DNA from: Veillonella criceti
GTDB taxonomy: Bacteria > Bacillota > Negativicutes > Veillonellales > Veillonellaceae
Length of the DNA stretch: 64,000 nucleotides
Assembly (NCBI RefSeq): GCF_900460315.1
Contig: NZ_UHIO01000001.1
Coordinates: 334,001-398,000, forward strand
Direction: 5' to 3'
Below are positions 35,007 to 43,753 of the stretch, one piece after another. How positions within the stretch are numbered: the first letter of the stretch is position 1; each line of letters begins with the position of its first letter. Under the pieces are notes generated by a model. It searched no databases. It was not told the DNA's origin and saw only the letters and a list, made by a program, of their open reading frames with translations. The translations under genes were made by a program, and so were the position numbers.

Positions 35007-36914
35007 GTGGAAATACGTATTGCAGAAAATTGTGGCTTTTGTTATGGTGTGAAACGAGCCGTTAACATGGCACAAGATACATCAAATCATTTGGACCATA
35101 GTTATACATTAGGTCCAATTATTCATAATCCACAAGTTGTAGCTAACTTGGAGAATCATGGTGTGTATGCAGTTGATTCATTGGATGAAATTCCTAAAGG
35201 AACTGTTATTATTCGTTCTCACGGTGTAGGACCTGCTATTTATGAAGAAGCTACCGATAAAGGACTTCATGTAGTAGACGCTACTTGCCCGCATGTAAAA
35301 AAAGCACAGCAAGATGCGAAGTCGGTTATTGACTCAGGAATGTCACTTGTGATTTTGGGCGAAAAAAAACATCCTGAGGTGATTAGCATAAATTTGTGGG
35401 CGCAAAACAAAGGTATAGTCATTGAATCGGAAGAAGAAGCTAAAATTCTGCCTTTCGTGGAAAATAGGGGTGTAGTTGTACAAACTACCTTTTCACAATT
35501 TAAATTTCAAAGTATAATAGATATATTAGAGAAAAAAACTCAAAATCTAAAGGTTTTCAAAACGATTTGCACAGCTACTCAAGAACGTCAAAATTCGGCC
35601 GTAGACTTAGCAAAAACGGTGGACCTTATGATTGTGGTAGGTGGTAAAAACAGCGGTAACACTAACAGATTAGCAGAGGTCTGTCGTGACGTTGGATGTA
35701 CTACTTATCATATAGAGACCGCTGCTGAATTAGAACTGGCTTGGTTTAACCAAGTCAACACGGTAGGGGTTACAGCCGGTGCATCGACACCCGACTGGAT
35801 AATTAAGGAGGTCATTGACACAATGAATGAATTTGAAGAATTGTTAGCCAAAGAAGCTGACTGGGCAGAAGACTTTAAGAAAGGCACTGTAGTAGAAGGT
35901 ACTGTAGTAGAAGTTGACGACGATAAAGCGTACGTTTCTTTCGGTTATAAAACGGAAGCAACTTTGAACCGTACTGAAATCGCTTATCCAGCACCTGCCT
36001 CTGCTAAAGACGTGCTAAAAAATGGCGATCATATTAAAGCCGTAATTATGAACCATATCAAGGAAGATAATCCTATCTACTTGTCCATCACACGTTTGGC
36101 TAAAGACGAAGATTGGCAGTATGTACAGGAAGCTCAGGAAAAAGACGAACCAATCATCTGTAAAGGTGTGGACGCAATTCCAGCTGGTCTTGTTGTAACT
36201 GTAAAATCCCTTCGTGGTTTTATTCCACTTTCTCAAGGGGATGTACACTTCGTTAAATCTCTTGATAGCTTAGTAGGTACTGAATTCGAAGCTAAGGTAT
36301 TAGAAATCGATGAAAAGAAAAATCGTTTAGTTCTTTCCCGTCGTGCTGTATTAGAAGTAGCTCGCCAGGCTAAATTGGAAGAAGCCTTGAAAAATATTAA
36401 TGTTGGCGACAACTATAAAGGTATTGTTCGTAAAATCATGCCTTATGGTGCGTTCGTTGATATCGGTGGCATTGAAGGTTTACTTCATATCTCCGATATT
36501 TCTTGGCACAAAATCAAACGCGTTGAAGACGTGTTGACAGTAGGTCAAGAAATCGAAGTTAAATTGCAATCTTTTGACGCAGAAAGCAACAAACTTTCCT
36601 TGTCCTTGAAAGCATTGACTAAGAGCCCTTGGGACGTAGCTGAAGAAACTATTAAAGTAGGCGACGTTTTAACTGGTAAAGTTGTTCGTTTGGTAGCTTA
36701 CGGTGCATTCGTAGCTGTTAACGATGATATCCAAGGTTTACTTCATATTTCCCAAATTACGAAACAACGTAATGCTAAAGTGGAAGACTACTTAACTCGT
36801 GGTCGTGAAGTAGAAGTTAAAGTAATTTCTCTTAACAAAGACGAAAAGAAATTGGGTTTAGCTTTAACTGAATTAATGGAACCAGTAGAATCTGCTGATT
36901 CTGATGCTGAATAA
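35007..36914 (+). CDS. ispH: IspH-ribosomal protein S1 fusion
   Basis: A 635-residue two-part protein. Residues about 1-275 are 4-hydroxy-3-methylbut-2-enyl diphosphate reductase (last step of the MEP isoprenoid pathway) with the three iron-sulfur cysteines in ENCGFCYGVKRAV, DATCPHVK and TICTATQERQ. Residues about 280-635 carry four S1 domains (GTVVEGTVVEVDDDKAYVSF, GLVVTVKSLRGFIPLS, YKGIVRKIMPYGAFVDIGG and LTGKVVRLVAYGAFVAV). It starts at GTG 35007 with AAAGGAGG upstream. Such fusions are known in Firmicutes. An internal AAGGAGG and ATG lie exactly at the domain junction, so free S1 may also be made. The S1 part uses more C-ending codons than the IspH part. Confidence 0.95.
   Translation: MEIRIAENCGFCYGVKRAVNMAQDTSNHLDHSYTLGPIIHNPQVVANLENHGVYAVDSLDEIPKGTVIIRSHGVGPAIYEEATDKGLHVVDATCPHVKKAQQDAKSVIDSGMSLVILGEKKHPEVISINLWAQNKGIVIESEEEAKILPFVENRGVVVQTTFSQFKFQSIIDILEKKTQNLKVFKTICTATQERQNSAVDLAKTVDLMIVVGGKNSGNTNRLAEVCRDVGCTTYHIETAAELELAWFNQVNTVGVTAGASTPDWIIKEVIDTMNEFEELLAKEADWAEDFKKGTVVEGTVVEVDDDKAYVSFGYKTEATLNRTEIAYPAPASAKDVLKNGDHIKAVIMNHIKEDNPIYLSITRLAKDEDWQYVQEAQEKDEPIICKGVDAIPAGLVVTVKSLRGFIPLSQGDVHFVKSLDSLVGTEFEAKVLEIDEKKNRLVLSRRAVLEVARQAKLEEALKNINVGDNYKGIVRKIMPYGAFVDIGGIEGLLHISDISWHKIKRVEDVLTVGQEIEVKLQSFDAESNKLSLSLKALTKSPWDVAEETIKVGDVLTGKVVRLVAYGAFVAVNDDIQGLLHISQITKQRNAKVEDYLTRGREVEVKVISLNKDEKKLGLALTELMEPVESADSDAE
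35805..35825 (+). promoter_or_regulatory. Possible internal ribosome binding site for free S1
   Basis: AAGGAGG at 35805-35811 is followed 11 bases later by an in-frame ATG at 35823, codon 273 of the fusion. Initiation here would yield a 363-residue S1-only protein beginning MNEFEELLAKEADW. Confidence 0.5.
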
Positions 36915-36943
36915 TTTTAGCAATTAGCGCAATGCGCTCATAT

Positions 36944-36985
36944 AAAGAGCTGTAAAGCGGAATATCCGCTTTACAGCTCTTTTTG
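36944..36985 (+). terminator. Terminator after ispH-rpsA
   Basis: AAAGAGCTGTAAAGCGGA pairs perfectly with TCCGCTTTACAGCTCTTT around a short loop, with a T run at the end. A smaller AGCGC/GCGCT hairpin lies just upstream at 36926-36938. Confidence 0.95.
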
Positions 36986-37082
36986 TCTATTTTATGATGG
37001 AAGATAGTCGTTAGAAAAATAAGATTTTGAGCATTTTTAGATTGTCATAACCAGTGAAGTTCTTTATGGATTACGTTGAATA

Positions 37083-37091
37083 TGTTACAAT
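37083..37091 (+). promoter_or_regulatory. Possible extended -10 promoter for der
   Basis: TGTTACAAT gives an extended -10 about 40 bases before der, with TTTATG as a weak -35 at 37063-37068. TAGAAT at 37093 overlaps and could be used instead. Confidence 0.4.
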
Positions 37092-37127
37092 ATAGAATGA
37101 TATTTTATGTTTGATTGAGGTGACAGT

Positions 37128-38462
37128 ATGGCAAAACCATTAGTAGCAGTAGTAGGGCGTCCTAATGTGGGAAAATCTACATTGTTTAACGCCATAGTAA
37201 ATAAACGTATTTCTATTGTGGAAGATATTCCTGGCGTAACTCGGGATAGAATTTATTTTGATGCAGAGTGGCTAAATAGAGAATTTACTATGATTGACAC
37301 AGGGGGGATTGAGTTTATTACCGCTGATAGTCATGTGATTCCTAAAATGATGCGTTTACAAGCACAATTGGCTATTGAAGAAGCTGATGTAATTTTATTC
37401 GTAGTGGATGGAAAACAAGGTGTAGTACCGGCGGACGAAGAAGTCGCTAATATTTTACGTGCTAGCGGTAAACCTGTAATTTTAGTCGTTAATAAAATAG
37501 ATAGTGTAAATCAAGAAGCTAACATTTATGAATTTTATAATCTAGGTATCGGTGATCCTATTGGCATTTCTGCCAAAAATCTAATGAATTTAGGAGATTT
37601 ATTAGATGATGTAGTTAAACATTTTCCTGATGGAGCTACAACGGAGGATGAAGAAGATACAATTCATGTTGCTTTGATTGGCCGGCCAAATGTAGGTAAG
37701 TCTTCCTTAACCAATGCATTGTTAGGGCAAGATCGAGTTATCGTTAGTGATGTGGCTGGAACGACTCGTGACTCTATTGATACACATTGGACACATGATG
37801 ATCAAAAGTTTGTTCTTATTGATACAGCAGGGATGCGGCGTAAGGCAAAAATAGATGCTCCTGTGGAACGGTACAGTATTGTTAGATCCCTCCGCTCTGT
37901 TGACCGTGCTGATATTGTAGTTCTGGTTCTTGATGGTGTAGATGGTGTGACCGAACAAGATAAAAAAATTGCTGGCTATGCTCATGAAGCTGGTAAAGGT
38001 ATCATTATTGTAGTCAATAAATGGGATTTAGTGGAAAAAGACGATAAAACGACACTTCGTTATACCGAAGATATTTATGATGAAATGGGATTTTTGCGTT
38101 ATGCACCTATTCTGTTTGCATCTGCGTTAACCAAACAACGTATTCATCGATTAGCGGATTTAATTAAATTTGTATCCGAACAACAACATATGCGTATTTC
38201 CACAAGTGTGTTGAACCAAGTATTATCTGATGCACAAAATGTAAATCCGGTACCATCTAGAAGTGGTCGTTTACCTAAGATTTATTACATGACACAAGCG
38301 TCTGTTAAACCACCAACTTTTATTCTCTTTGTTAATGAACCTGAGTTAATTCATTTCTCGTATATGCGTTTCTTGGAAAATCGTCTGCGCGAATCATTTG
38401 GGTTTGAAGGCACGCCTATTCGTTTAATTTTACGTGGCAAGAAGGGAAATGATGACGACTAA
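37128..38462 (+). CDS. der: Ribosome-assembly GTPase Der (EngA)
   Basis: Essential double-GTPase of 50S assembly (444 residues). Two G domains in tandem: GRPNVGKSTLFNAI at residue 9 and GRPNVGKSSLTNALLG near 184, each with its DTGG/DTAG and NKxD motifs (VNKIDS, VNKWDL). A C-terminal KH-like domain follows (about 350-440). The stop overlaps the plsY start. Confidence 0.96.
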   Translation: MAKPLVAVVGRPNVGKSTLFNAIVNKRISIVEDIPGVTRDRIYFDAEWLNREFTMIDTGGIEFITADSHVIPKMMRLQAQLAIEEADVILFVVDGKQGVVPADEEVANILRASGKPVILVVNKIDSVNQEANIYEFYNLGIGDPIGISAKNLMNLGDLLDDVVKHFPDGATTEDEEDTIHVALIGRPNVGKSSLTNALLGQDRVIVSDVAGTTRDSIDTHWTHDDQKFVLIDTAGMRRKAKIDAPVERYSIVRSLRSVDRADIVVLVLDGVDGVTEQDKKIAGYAHEAGKGIIIVVNKWDLVEKDDKTTLRYTEDIYDEMGFLRYAPILFASALTKQRIHRLADLIKFVSEQQHMRISTSVLNQVLSDAQNVNPVPSRSGRLPKIYYMTQASVKPPTFILFVNEPELIHFSYMRFLENRLRESFGFEGTPIRLILRGKKGNDDD

Positions 38463-39064
38463 TGTTTACACTGTCTACGTTTTTATTTGCTTTATTAGCC
38501 TATCTACTGGGTTCAATTCCTAGTGGCTTAATTATTGGTAAGCTGTTTTTTAACACAGATGTGCGTCAATATGGTAGTAAAAACATTGGTGCTACTAATA
38601 CCTATCGCGTGTTAGGGATGAAAGCGGCCTTACCTGTATTTCTGTGTGACGCGGCTAAAGGAATGGCTGGAGTTGCTATTTTTTCACCAGAACCTAATTT
38701 AATGCTCTTAGGTGGCATTTTAGCAATGGTAGGTCATAATTGGTCCGTTTTTCTAGGCTTTAAGGGTGGCCGTGGTGTTGCCACAGGACTAGGGGTACTT
38801 ATTTATTTAGTGCCAGTCATTTCTGCGATTTGCTTTGCCACTTGGGCTGTTATCGTTTATTTTACGAAATATGTATCACTAGGATCTATTATAGGTGCGG
38901 CCTTAGTGCCTATTCTTATGATAGTATTTGGTGAACCGTTTTGGTACATTATATTTGGTACAGTAGCTGCTTTGTTTGTTATTTTACGGCATCGTGAAAA
39001 TATTTTACGACTTTTACGAGGCAAAGAACTTAAAGTTGAGCGAACGGAGCGTGATGATTCCTAA
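38462..39064 (+). CDS. plsY: Acyl-phosphate:glycerol-3-phosphate acyltransferase PlsY
   Basis: Polytopic membrane enzyme that adds the first acyl chain to glycerol-3-phosphate from acyl phosphate (200 residues, about five to six hydrophobic segments). The three conserved loops are visible: GSIPSGLIIGKLFF, GSKNIGATNTYRVLG and HNWSVFLGFKGGRGVATGLG. It overlaps der and gpsA by one base each; gpsA makes its substrate, so coupling makes metabolic sense. Confidence 0.95.
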   Translation: MFTLSTFLFALLAYLLGSIPSGLIIGKLFFNTDVRQYGSKNIGATNTYRVLGMKAALPVFLCDAAKGMAGVAIFSPEPNLMLLGGILAMVGHNWSVFLGFKGGRGVATGLGVLIYLVPVISAICFATWAVIVYFTKYVSLGSIIGAALVPILMIVFGEPFWYIIFGTVAALFVILRHRENILRLLRGKELKVERTERDDS

Positions 39065-40065
39065 TGAAAATTGGTATTATTGGTTCTGGGAGTTGGGGGA
39101 CTGCATTGGCTTGTAAAGCGGCGCAAGCCGGTAATGAGTCGTGGCTTTATTGTCGCCGTGAAGAACAAGCGATAGCGTTGCAAACAACAAAAGAAAATAA
39201 AGAGTATCTAAAAGGTGTGATCTTACCAGATACGCTTACAACAAGTTCTAATTTAAAGCAGGTTGTTCAAGATTGTAATATTTTATTAATTGTTACGCCT
39301 TCTATTTATGTTCGTTCTATGTTACAGCAATTACGATCATTAGTGAGTGCTCATACAACTGTTGTAATTTGCTCTAAAGGAATTGAACGGGAGACTGGTA
39401 AGCGATTATCAGAAGTAGCTAATGAGGAGTTAGGAACTGTTACTTCGCGGTTAGCTATTTTGTCAGGTCCTAATCATGCTGAAGAAATTGGTCGTGATTT
39501 GCCGGCTACTACTGTAGTAGCTGCTACCACTAAGGAAACAGCTGAGTTTATACAAAAAGCATTGAGCACCTATAATTTTAGAGTCTATGTGAATGAAGAT
39601 ATGATTGGTGTAGAGCTAGCTGGTACAACTAAAAATATCATTGCCTTAGCTGCTGGCATTGTTGACGGTATGGCGTTAGGTGATAATTGTAAATCGGCTT
39701 TACTGACCAGAGGTCTTCATGAAATGACAAAATTTGGTGTCGCTTTAGGAGCCCGACGTGAAACTTATGCGGGACTAGCCGGTATGGGTGATTTAATTGC
39801 CACTTGTATGAGTCCTCATAGTCGTAACCGTGCAGCGGGTCAAAAACTGGCTGACGGGGAAACTATGGATTACATTATGAATCATTCCAACATGGTTGTT
39901 GAAGGATTTTTTGCTGTTAAAACAGTGTATGAAGTGGCTAAGGCGAAACAACTAGATATGCCTATTACCAGTGCTTTATATGAGGTGTTGTATCATCAAA
40001 AAGCCCCTAAGGACGCTTTAATGGATTTAATGGGACGCCACTTAAAAGATGAAATGTTCCTATAA
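39064..40065 (+). CDS. gpsA: Glycerol-3-phosphate dehydrogenase (NAD(P)+) GpsA
   Basis: Reduces dihydroxyacetone phosphate to glycerol-3-phosphate for phospholipids (333 residues). The Rossmann motif GIIGSGSWGTALACKAA is at the N terminus, SGPNHAEEIGRDLPATTV in the middle, and the catalytic lysine region ELAGTTKNIIALAAGIVDGM followed by AGMGDLIATC. It directly follows plsY with one base shared. Confidence 0.95.
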   Translation: MKIGIIGSGSWGTALACKAAQAGNESWLYCRREEQAIALQTTKENKEYLKGVILPDTLTTSSNLKQVVQDCNILLIVTPSIYVRSMLQQLRSLVSAHTTVVICSKGIERETGKRLSEVANEELGTVTSRLAILSGPNHAEEIGRDLPATTVVAATTKETAEFIQKALSTYNFRVYVNEDMIGVELAGTTKNIIALAAGIVDGMALGDNCKSALLTRGLHEMTKFGVALGARRETYAGLAGMGDLIATCMSPHSRNRAAGQKLADGETMDYIMNHSNMVVEGFFAVKTVYEVAKAKQLDMPITSALYEVLYHQKAPKDALMDLMGRHLKDEMFL

Positions 40066-40111
40066 ATAATTTTTCACAGGACATGTACTTTTATTTTGTA
40101 ACATAATATAC

Positions 40112-40117
40112 TATAAT
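40112..40117 (+). promoter_or_regulatory. Possible -10 element before rsmD
   Basis: TATAAT lies 33 bases before the rsmD start in the gap after gpsA. The -35 region is only T-rich, so support is modest. Confidence 0.4.
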
Positions 40118-40149
40118 TAAGAGACAAGTGTAGGCATAAAGAGGGAAGT

Positions 40150-40704
40150 ATGAGAATTATTGCAGGTCGAGCCAAAGGGCATAATTTAAAAGCGCCAAAA
40201 GGGATGAATACGCGTCCAACTCAAGATAGGGTGCGTGAGAGCATTTTTAACGTGCTAACAAATTATGGCTTAGTAGAAGCGACAGTTCTAGATTTATTCT
40301 CTGGTACAGGCGCTTTTGGGTTAGAAGCGGTCAGTCGTGGTGCCTCACTAGCCGTTTGTGTTGATAAACGGACAGCTCGTATAATTAAAGAAAATGTAAC
40401 GCATTGTCATTTTGAATCAAATGTTGAAGTGTTGCCAGTTACGATTGATGTAGCGGCTAAACAATTAGCGGGACGACAGTTTGATTATATTTTTTCAGAT
40501 CCGCCGTATGAACAAGGCTTTGTGGCGGCTACGTTAGCTGTAGTAGTCAATCAACAATTACTAAAAGAAAATGGAATGCTTATTGTGGAGCATCATGAAA
40601 AGGAACCACTTGTGTTGCCAGAGGGCTGGTGTGTAGTGCGAGAACAGCAATTTGGCTATACGAAGGTTACGTATTGTGTACCCTATGAGCTTGAAAGGAG
40701 CTAG
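40150..40704 (+). CDS. rsmD: 16S rRNA (guanine-N2)-methyltransferase RsmD
   Basis: Methylates G966 of 16S rRNA (E. coli numbering) using S-adenosylmethionine (184 residues). It shows RIIAGRAKGHNLKAPKG, RPTQDRVRESIFNVL, the SAM-binding VLDLFSGTGAFGLEAVSRGA and the catalytic SDPPYEQG motif. coaD begins four bases after its stop, the usual rsmD-coaD pair. Confidence 0.95.
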   Translation: MRIIAGRAKGHNLKAPKGMNTRPTQDRVRESIFNVLTNYGLVEATVLDLFSGTGAFGLEAVSRGASLAVCVDKRTARIIKENVTHCHFESNVEVLPVTIDVAAKQLAGRQFDYIFSDPPYEQGFVAATLAVVVNQQLLKENGMLIVEHHEKEPLVLPEGWCVVREQQFGYTKVTYCVPYELERS

Positions 40705-40708
40705 TAAA

Positions 40709-41197
40709 GTGCGTATAGGCATTTGTCCAGGGAGTTTTGACCCTGTTACAAATGGGCATGTCGATATTTTCGAACGAGCGAGTAAGCTTGTAGATACATT
40801 GATTGTGGCGGTTTTAGATAATCCTAATAAACATAGTTTATTCACGCAACAAGAGCGTGTTGAATTAATTAAAGCCTCCGTAGCCCATATACCAAATGTT
40901 GAGGTTGATTGTGCATCGGGATTATTAATTGATTATGCGAAGTCCAAGAATAGTTATATGATTATTCGAGGCTTGCGCGCGCTTAGTGATTTTGAATATG
41001 AGTTTCAACGGGCTTTATTTTCAAAATTTTTAGATGATGATATTGAGACTGTGTTTATTATGACGAATAATAAGTACTCTTTTGTTAGCTCAACAGGAAT
41101 TCGAGAATTAGCTAAATTTAATGGCACCTTAGAGGGTCTAGTTCCTGAAACGGTAAAAGAGGCTTTGGAAGCAAAGTTTGCAAATCGTAGTAAATAG
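40709..41197 (+). CDS. coaD: Phosphopantetheine adenylyltransferase CoaD
   Basis: Fourth step of coenzyme A synthesis (162 residues). The nucleotidyltransferase motif GSFDPVTNGHVDIFERA is at the N terminus and IIRGLRALSDFEYEFQRAL and SSTGIRELAKF follow. The start is GTG 40709 with AAAGGAG eight bases upstream; an in-frame ATG at 40652 lies within rsmD and was rejected. coaBC, the preceding pathway step, is elsewhere in the window at 45818. Confidence 0.95.
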   Translation: MRIGICPGSFDPVTNGHVDIFERASKLVDTLIVAVLDNPNKHSLFTQQERVELIKASVAHIPNVEVDCASGLLIDYAKSKNSYMIIRGLRALSDFEYEFQRALFSKFLDDDIETVFIMTNNKYSFVSSTGIRELAKFNGTLEGLVPETVKEALEAKFANRSK

Positions 41198-41217
41198 TAC
41201 TAATAGGAGTGGCGAGA

Positions 41218-41670
41218 ATGAAAACAGAAAAACTTTTAGAAGATTTGGAAAATTTAATCGAAACCAGTGGTCGCATTCCTATGACCACCAAACGGGTCAT
41301 TGAAGAAGAAGAAATTATGCGTGTTTTAGACGCTATTAATGAATCCTTGCCGTTAGAGCTTGAAGAGTCTCGTCGTATTATGACTGAAAAAGATAAAATC
41401 TTAGCTGATGCACAACGTCAAGCCGATACATTAATTGCACAAGCTAAAGATTATATTGCTAAACTCACTGAAGAAAGTGAATTAGTAAAACAGGCGCAGA
41501 CACAGGCAAATCAAATTATTATGCTAGCCAATCAGTCTTCTCAAGAATTGAAAGATAGCTCTATTCAATATGCGAGTGATGTATTGCGTTATGTTGAAAA
41601 TAATTTAGAAAAAACATTAGAAAGCTTGCGTCAAAATCGAGAAAGTTTAAAACAATCGAATCGCGAATAA
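41218..41670 (+). CDS. Coiled-coil protein downstream of coaD, unknown function
   Basis: A 150-residue, charged, helical protein without membrane segment or signal peptide. It begins MKTEKLLEDLENLIETSG, and from about residue 50 onwards (LELEESRRIMTEKDKILADA and beyond) it is an almost continuous coiled coil, resembling DivIVA-like or ATPase-subunit-like proteins often annotated loosely as 'ATPase'. No catalytic motif is seen. The ATG at 41218 fits AGGAG eight bases upstream better than the GTG at 41209. It closes the rsmD-coaD operon before a strong terminator. A structural or division-site role is possible but unproven. Confidence 0.75.
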   Translation: MKTEKLLEDLENLIETSGRIPMTTKRVIEEEEIMRVLDAINESLPLELEESRRIMTEKDKILADAQRQADTLIAQAKDYIAKLTEESELVKQAQTQANQIIMLANQSSQELKDSSIQYASDVLRYVENNLEKTLESLRQNRESLKQSNRE

Positions 41671-41680
41671 GTTAAGAAAG

Positions 41681-41732
41681 AGGCTCTCAGGAAGTATCCT
41701 TAGTATATAAGGAATTTCCTGAGAGCCTTTTT
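41681..41732 (+). terminator. Terminator after the rsmD-coaD operon
   Basis: AGGCTCTCAGGAA pairs with TTCCTGAGAGCCT, with an inner CCTTA/TAAGG stem and a T run immediately after. Confidence 0.93.
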
Positions 41733-41773
41733 AAGTACATGTCTGTGTTAAAGATAGTAAAGATAGCTAAATG

Positions 41774-41800
41774 CAGGGTTAGAGTTATAACCTAACCCTG
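41774..41800. terminator. Possible terminator for rqcH
   Basis: CAGGGTTAG pairs perfectly with CTAACCCTG around a nine-base loop, about 27 bases beyond the rqcH stop on the - strand. Neither side has a good T tract. Confidence 0.5.
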
Positions 41801-41826
41801 TATCTAGATTTAATATATGTTGTAAT

Positions 41827-43578
41827 TTATTCATAAAGTTTAGTATTGTTATTGAAAACAGGTGCTTTGGGGTCGATAACAGCTGTTTTTTGATTGGTAT
41901 AAATAACGAAGCCCAAGGGAGAAGCGGGTGGTTTTTTTATATATTTAATAGGCGTATAATCAACTGCGACTTTAGAGGACTCTCTTGCGCGGCTAAAATA
42001 AGCTGCATATTGGGCTGCTAGGGTAATCATCTCATCAGTTGCTGTAGTGCTTTCAGTGGGGCGTAAGATAACATGACTGCCTTGTACTTGTAAGGTATGA
42101 AGCCATATATCTGTGGGTTTGGCAAAGCGATGCGTTAAATACTCATTTTGTTGATTATTACGGCCAATGAAAATTTCACCACCATCAATGAGGTAGTGCA
42201 TGAAGTTGTGCTTTGGCGATTTATAACTAACCGGTTTTTTAGACTTTTTAAGAAGTCCGGCTTGTTCACATTCTGTATAAATCTCTTGCACCAATTCCTT
42301 GCTGTCAGCAATGGTAAGACTATATAAGACTGATTGGAGATAGTTGATGCGTTGAGTGCTTTGATTTAGTTGATATAAGCCACTTTGCATGCGATTTTTT
42401 AATTTAGTATATTGCTTATAATAGTGTTGTGCATTTTCAACAATAGTTAATTCTGGTAGTAAAGGAATCGTAATAGGTTTTACGGGATCTACTAAAATAT
42501 TGTCTAATGTAATACTGGGTTCATATTGTGTATCTAAATAGGCGTTAATCATTAGTAAATCACCATAGGATTTATATTCATCCGCTTTGTCGCTAGCATC
42601 AAGTTCAGCTTGAATCTTAGTGTGACGTAATTCTTCTTTTTTTATGGCTTGCTGTAAAACTCGTTCCAATTCATGGGTCGTTGTGTTAATGCCACCCTGT
42701 GTGGCAACAGCTATTTCAAGAGGCTCTGAAAGGGACGAATAGATAGTACGTAACTGTATGCCTTGATCTTCTAAGTAAGTTAGGGGAATGGGACTATATA
42801 TTTTTTTACCTTTGTCATTTTCGTATTCTAATAGTTGGGTTGCTTTAGAAATTGATTCTTTTATATCAATTAAGGCGTTGCCTAATGCAGTAAGCTCCCT
42901 TTCATTACTTGATGAAATATTTGTTTTTTCTGTGAGTTTAGCTTTATAGCAGACTTCTTTTAATAAGGCAGGGCCAAAACCATTAAAAATACGGCGCACT
43001 GTTTCTGCCACTGTTCCTTGATTGAAGTTTTTTAATAAGTCCTTAATCTCTTCATTATTAAATTCAAATAAACTGCCACGTTCACTATTAGGTGGTAATT
43101 CATAAGGTAATTTAGGGGAAATAGACCGTTCGCGATTCATCAATGGTGTTACGTGAATTAAAGCTTCTAAAATGATGTTATCTTGTACAAAAATACAATT
43201 GGAATATTTACCCATTAACTCAATATATATGCGATTGGAAATTAAGGAACCGTCGAGTGCTAATTTATCAGCACTAATACGCAATATACGGTCTCCATTA
43301 AGTTGTTCAATAGCCGTAATACGTGAACCTTCTATATGTTTGCGTAAAAACATACAAAGGGCTGAAGGTTCCTTGGGTAAGTCAGTTATACCCTGACTTA
43401 AATAACAGGCGGGCATATTGCCAGCCGTAATTACTAAATCTTGATTGCCCTTACTTGTATTTATCTTTAGAACAATCGTAGTTTTATCTATTTGCAATAG
43501 CCGTTGAATTTGCCCAGTTACAAGATGTTGGGCTAACTCGTTAGTTAATACGGCTAAGGTTAAACCATCTAAATTCAT
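41827..43578 (-). CDS. rqcH: Rqc2/RqcH-family (NFACT) ribosome quality control protein
   Basis: A 583-residue NFACT protein, formerly annotated fibronectin-binding. The NFACT-N domain starts MNLDGLTLAVLTNELAQ and contains GDRILRIS near residue 97, including the Asp-Arg pair important for alanine tailing in B. subtilis RqcH. A coiled coil spans about 270-420, followed by the NFACT-R domain with GGEIFIGRNNQQNEYLT and DIWLHTLQVQGSHVIL. In B. subtilis it recruits tRNA-Ala to stalled 50S subunits and adds C-terminal alanine tails. It is transcribed against its neighbours, with AAAGGAG before the ATG. Confidence 0.92.
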   Translation of the reverse strand: MNLDGLTLAVLTNELAQHLVTGQIQRLLQIDKTTIVLKINTSKGNQDLVITAGNMPACYLSQGITDLPKEPSALCMFLRKHIEGSRITAIEQLNGDRILRISADKLALDGSLISNRIYIELMGKYSNCIFVQDNIILEALIHVTPLMNRERSISPKLPYELPPNSERGSLFEFNNEEIKDLLKNFNQGTVAETVRRIFNGFGPALLKEVCYKAKLTEKTNISSSNERELTALGNALIDIKESISKATQLLEYENDKGKKIYSPIPLTYLEDQGIQLRTIYSSLSEPLEIAVATQGGINTTTHELERVLQQAIKKEELRHTKIQAELDASDKADEYKSYGDLLMINAYLDTQYEPSITLDNILVDPVKPITIPLLPELTIVENAQHYYKQYTKLKNRMQSGLYQLNQSTQRINYLQSVLYSLTIADSKELVQEIYTECEQAGLLKKSKKPVSYKSPKHNFMHYLIDGGEIFIGRNNQQNEYLTHRFAKPTDIWLHTLQVQGSHVILRPTESTTATDEMITLAAQYAAYFSRARESSKVAVDYTPIKYIKKPPASPLGFVIYTNQKTAVIDPKAPVFNNNTKLYE

Positions 43579-43609
43579 AGTTCACTCCTTTAATATATTT
43601 AATATAATA

Positions 43610-43618
43610 AGTATATCA
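43610..43618 (-). promoter_or_regulatory. Possible extended -10 promoter for rqcH
   Basis: On the - strand the bases read TGATATACT, an extended -10 about 35 bases before the rqcH start. No clear -35 is seen. Confidence 0.35.
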
Positions 43619-43649
43619 CATTTATCACATATATAAGGGGTTAGATTCC

Positions 43650-43678
43650 TTTACCCTACGTAAGTAACATGATAAAAT
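43650..43678 (+). promoter_or_regulatory. Promoter for the yicC operon
   Basis: TTTACC (43650-43655) and TAAAAT (43673-43678) are 17 bases apart, with TGA just before the -10. It drives yicC-remA-gmk-rpoZ. Confidence 0.5.
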
Positions 43679-43753
43679 GAAAGAAAATGATATATAACAT
43701 GAAGTGTAACTCAATAAGTTCATGAAAGCAGAATAGAAAGGATATCATATATC

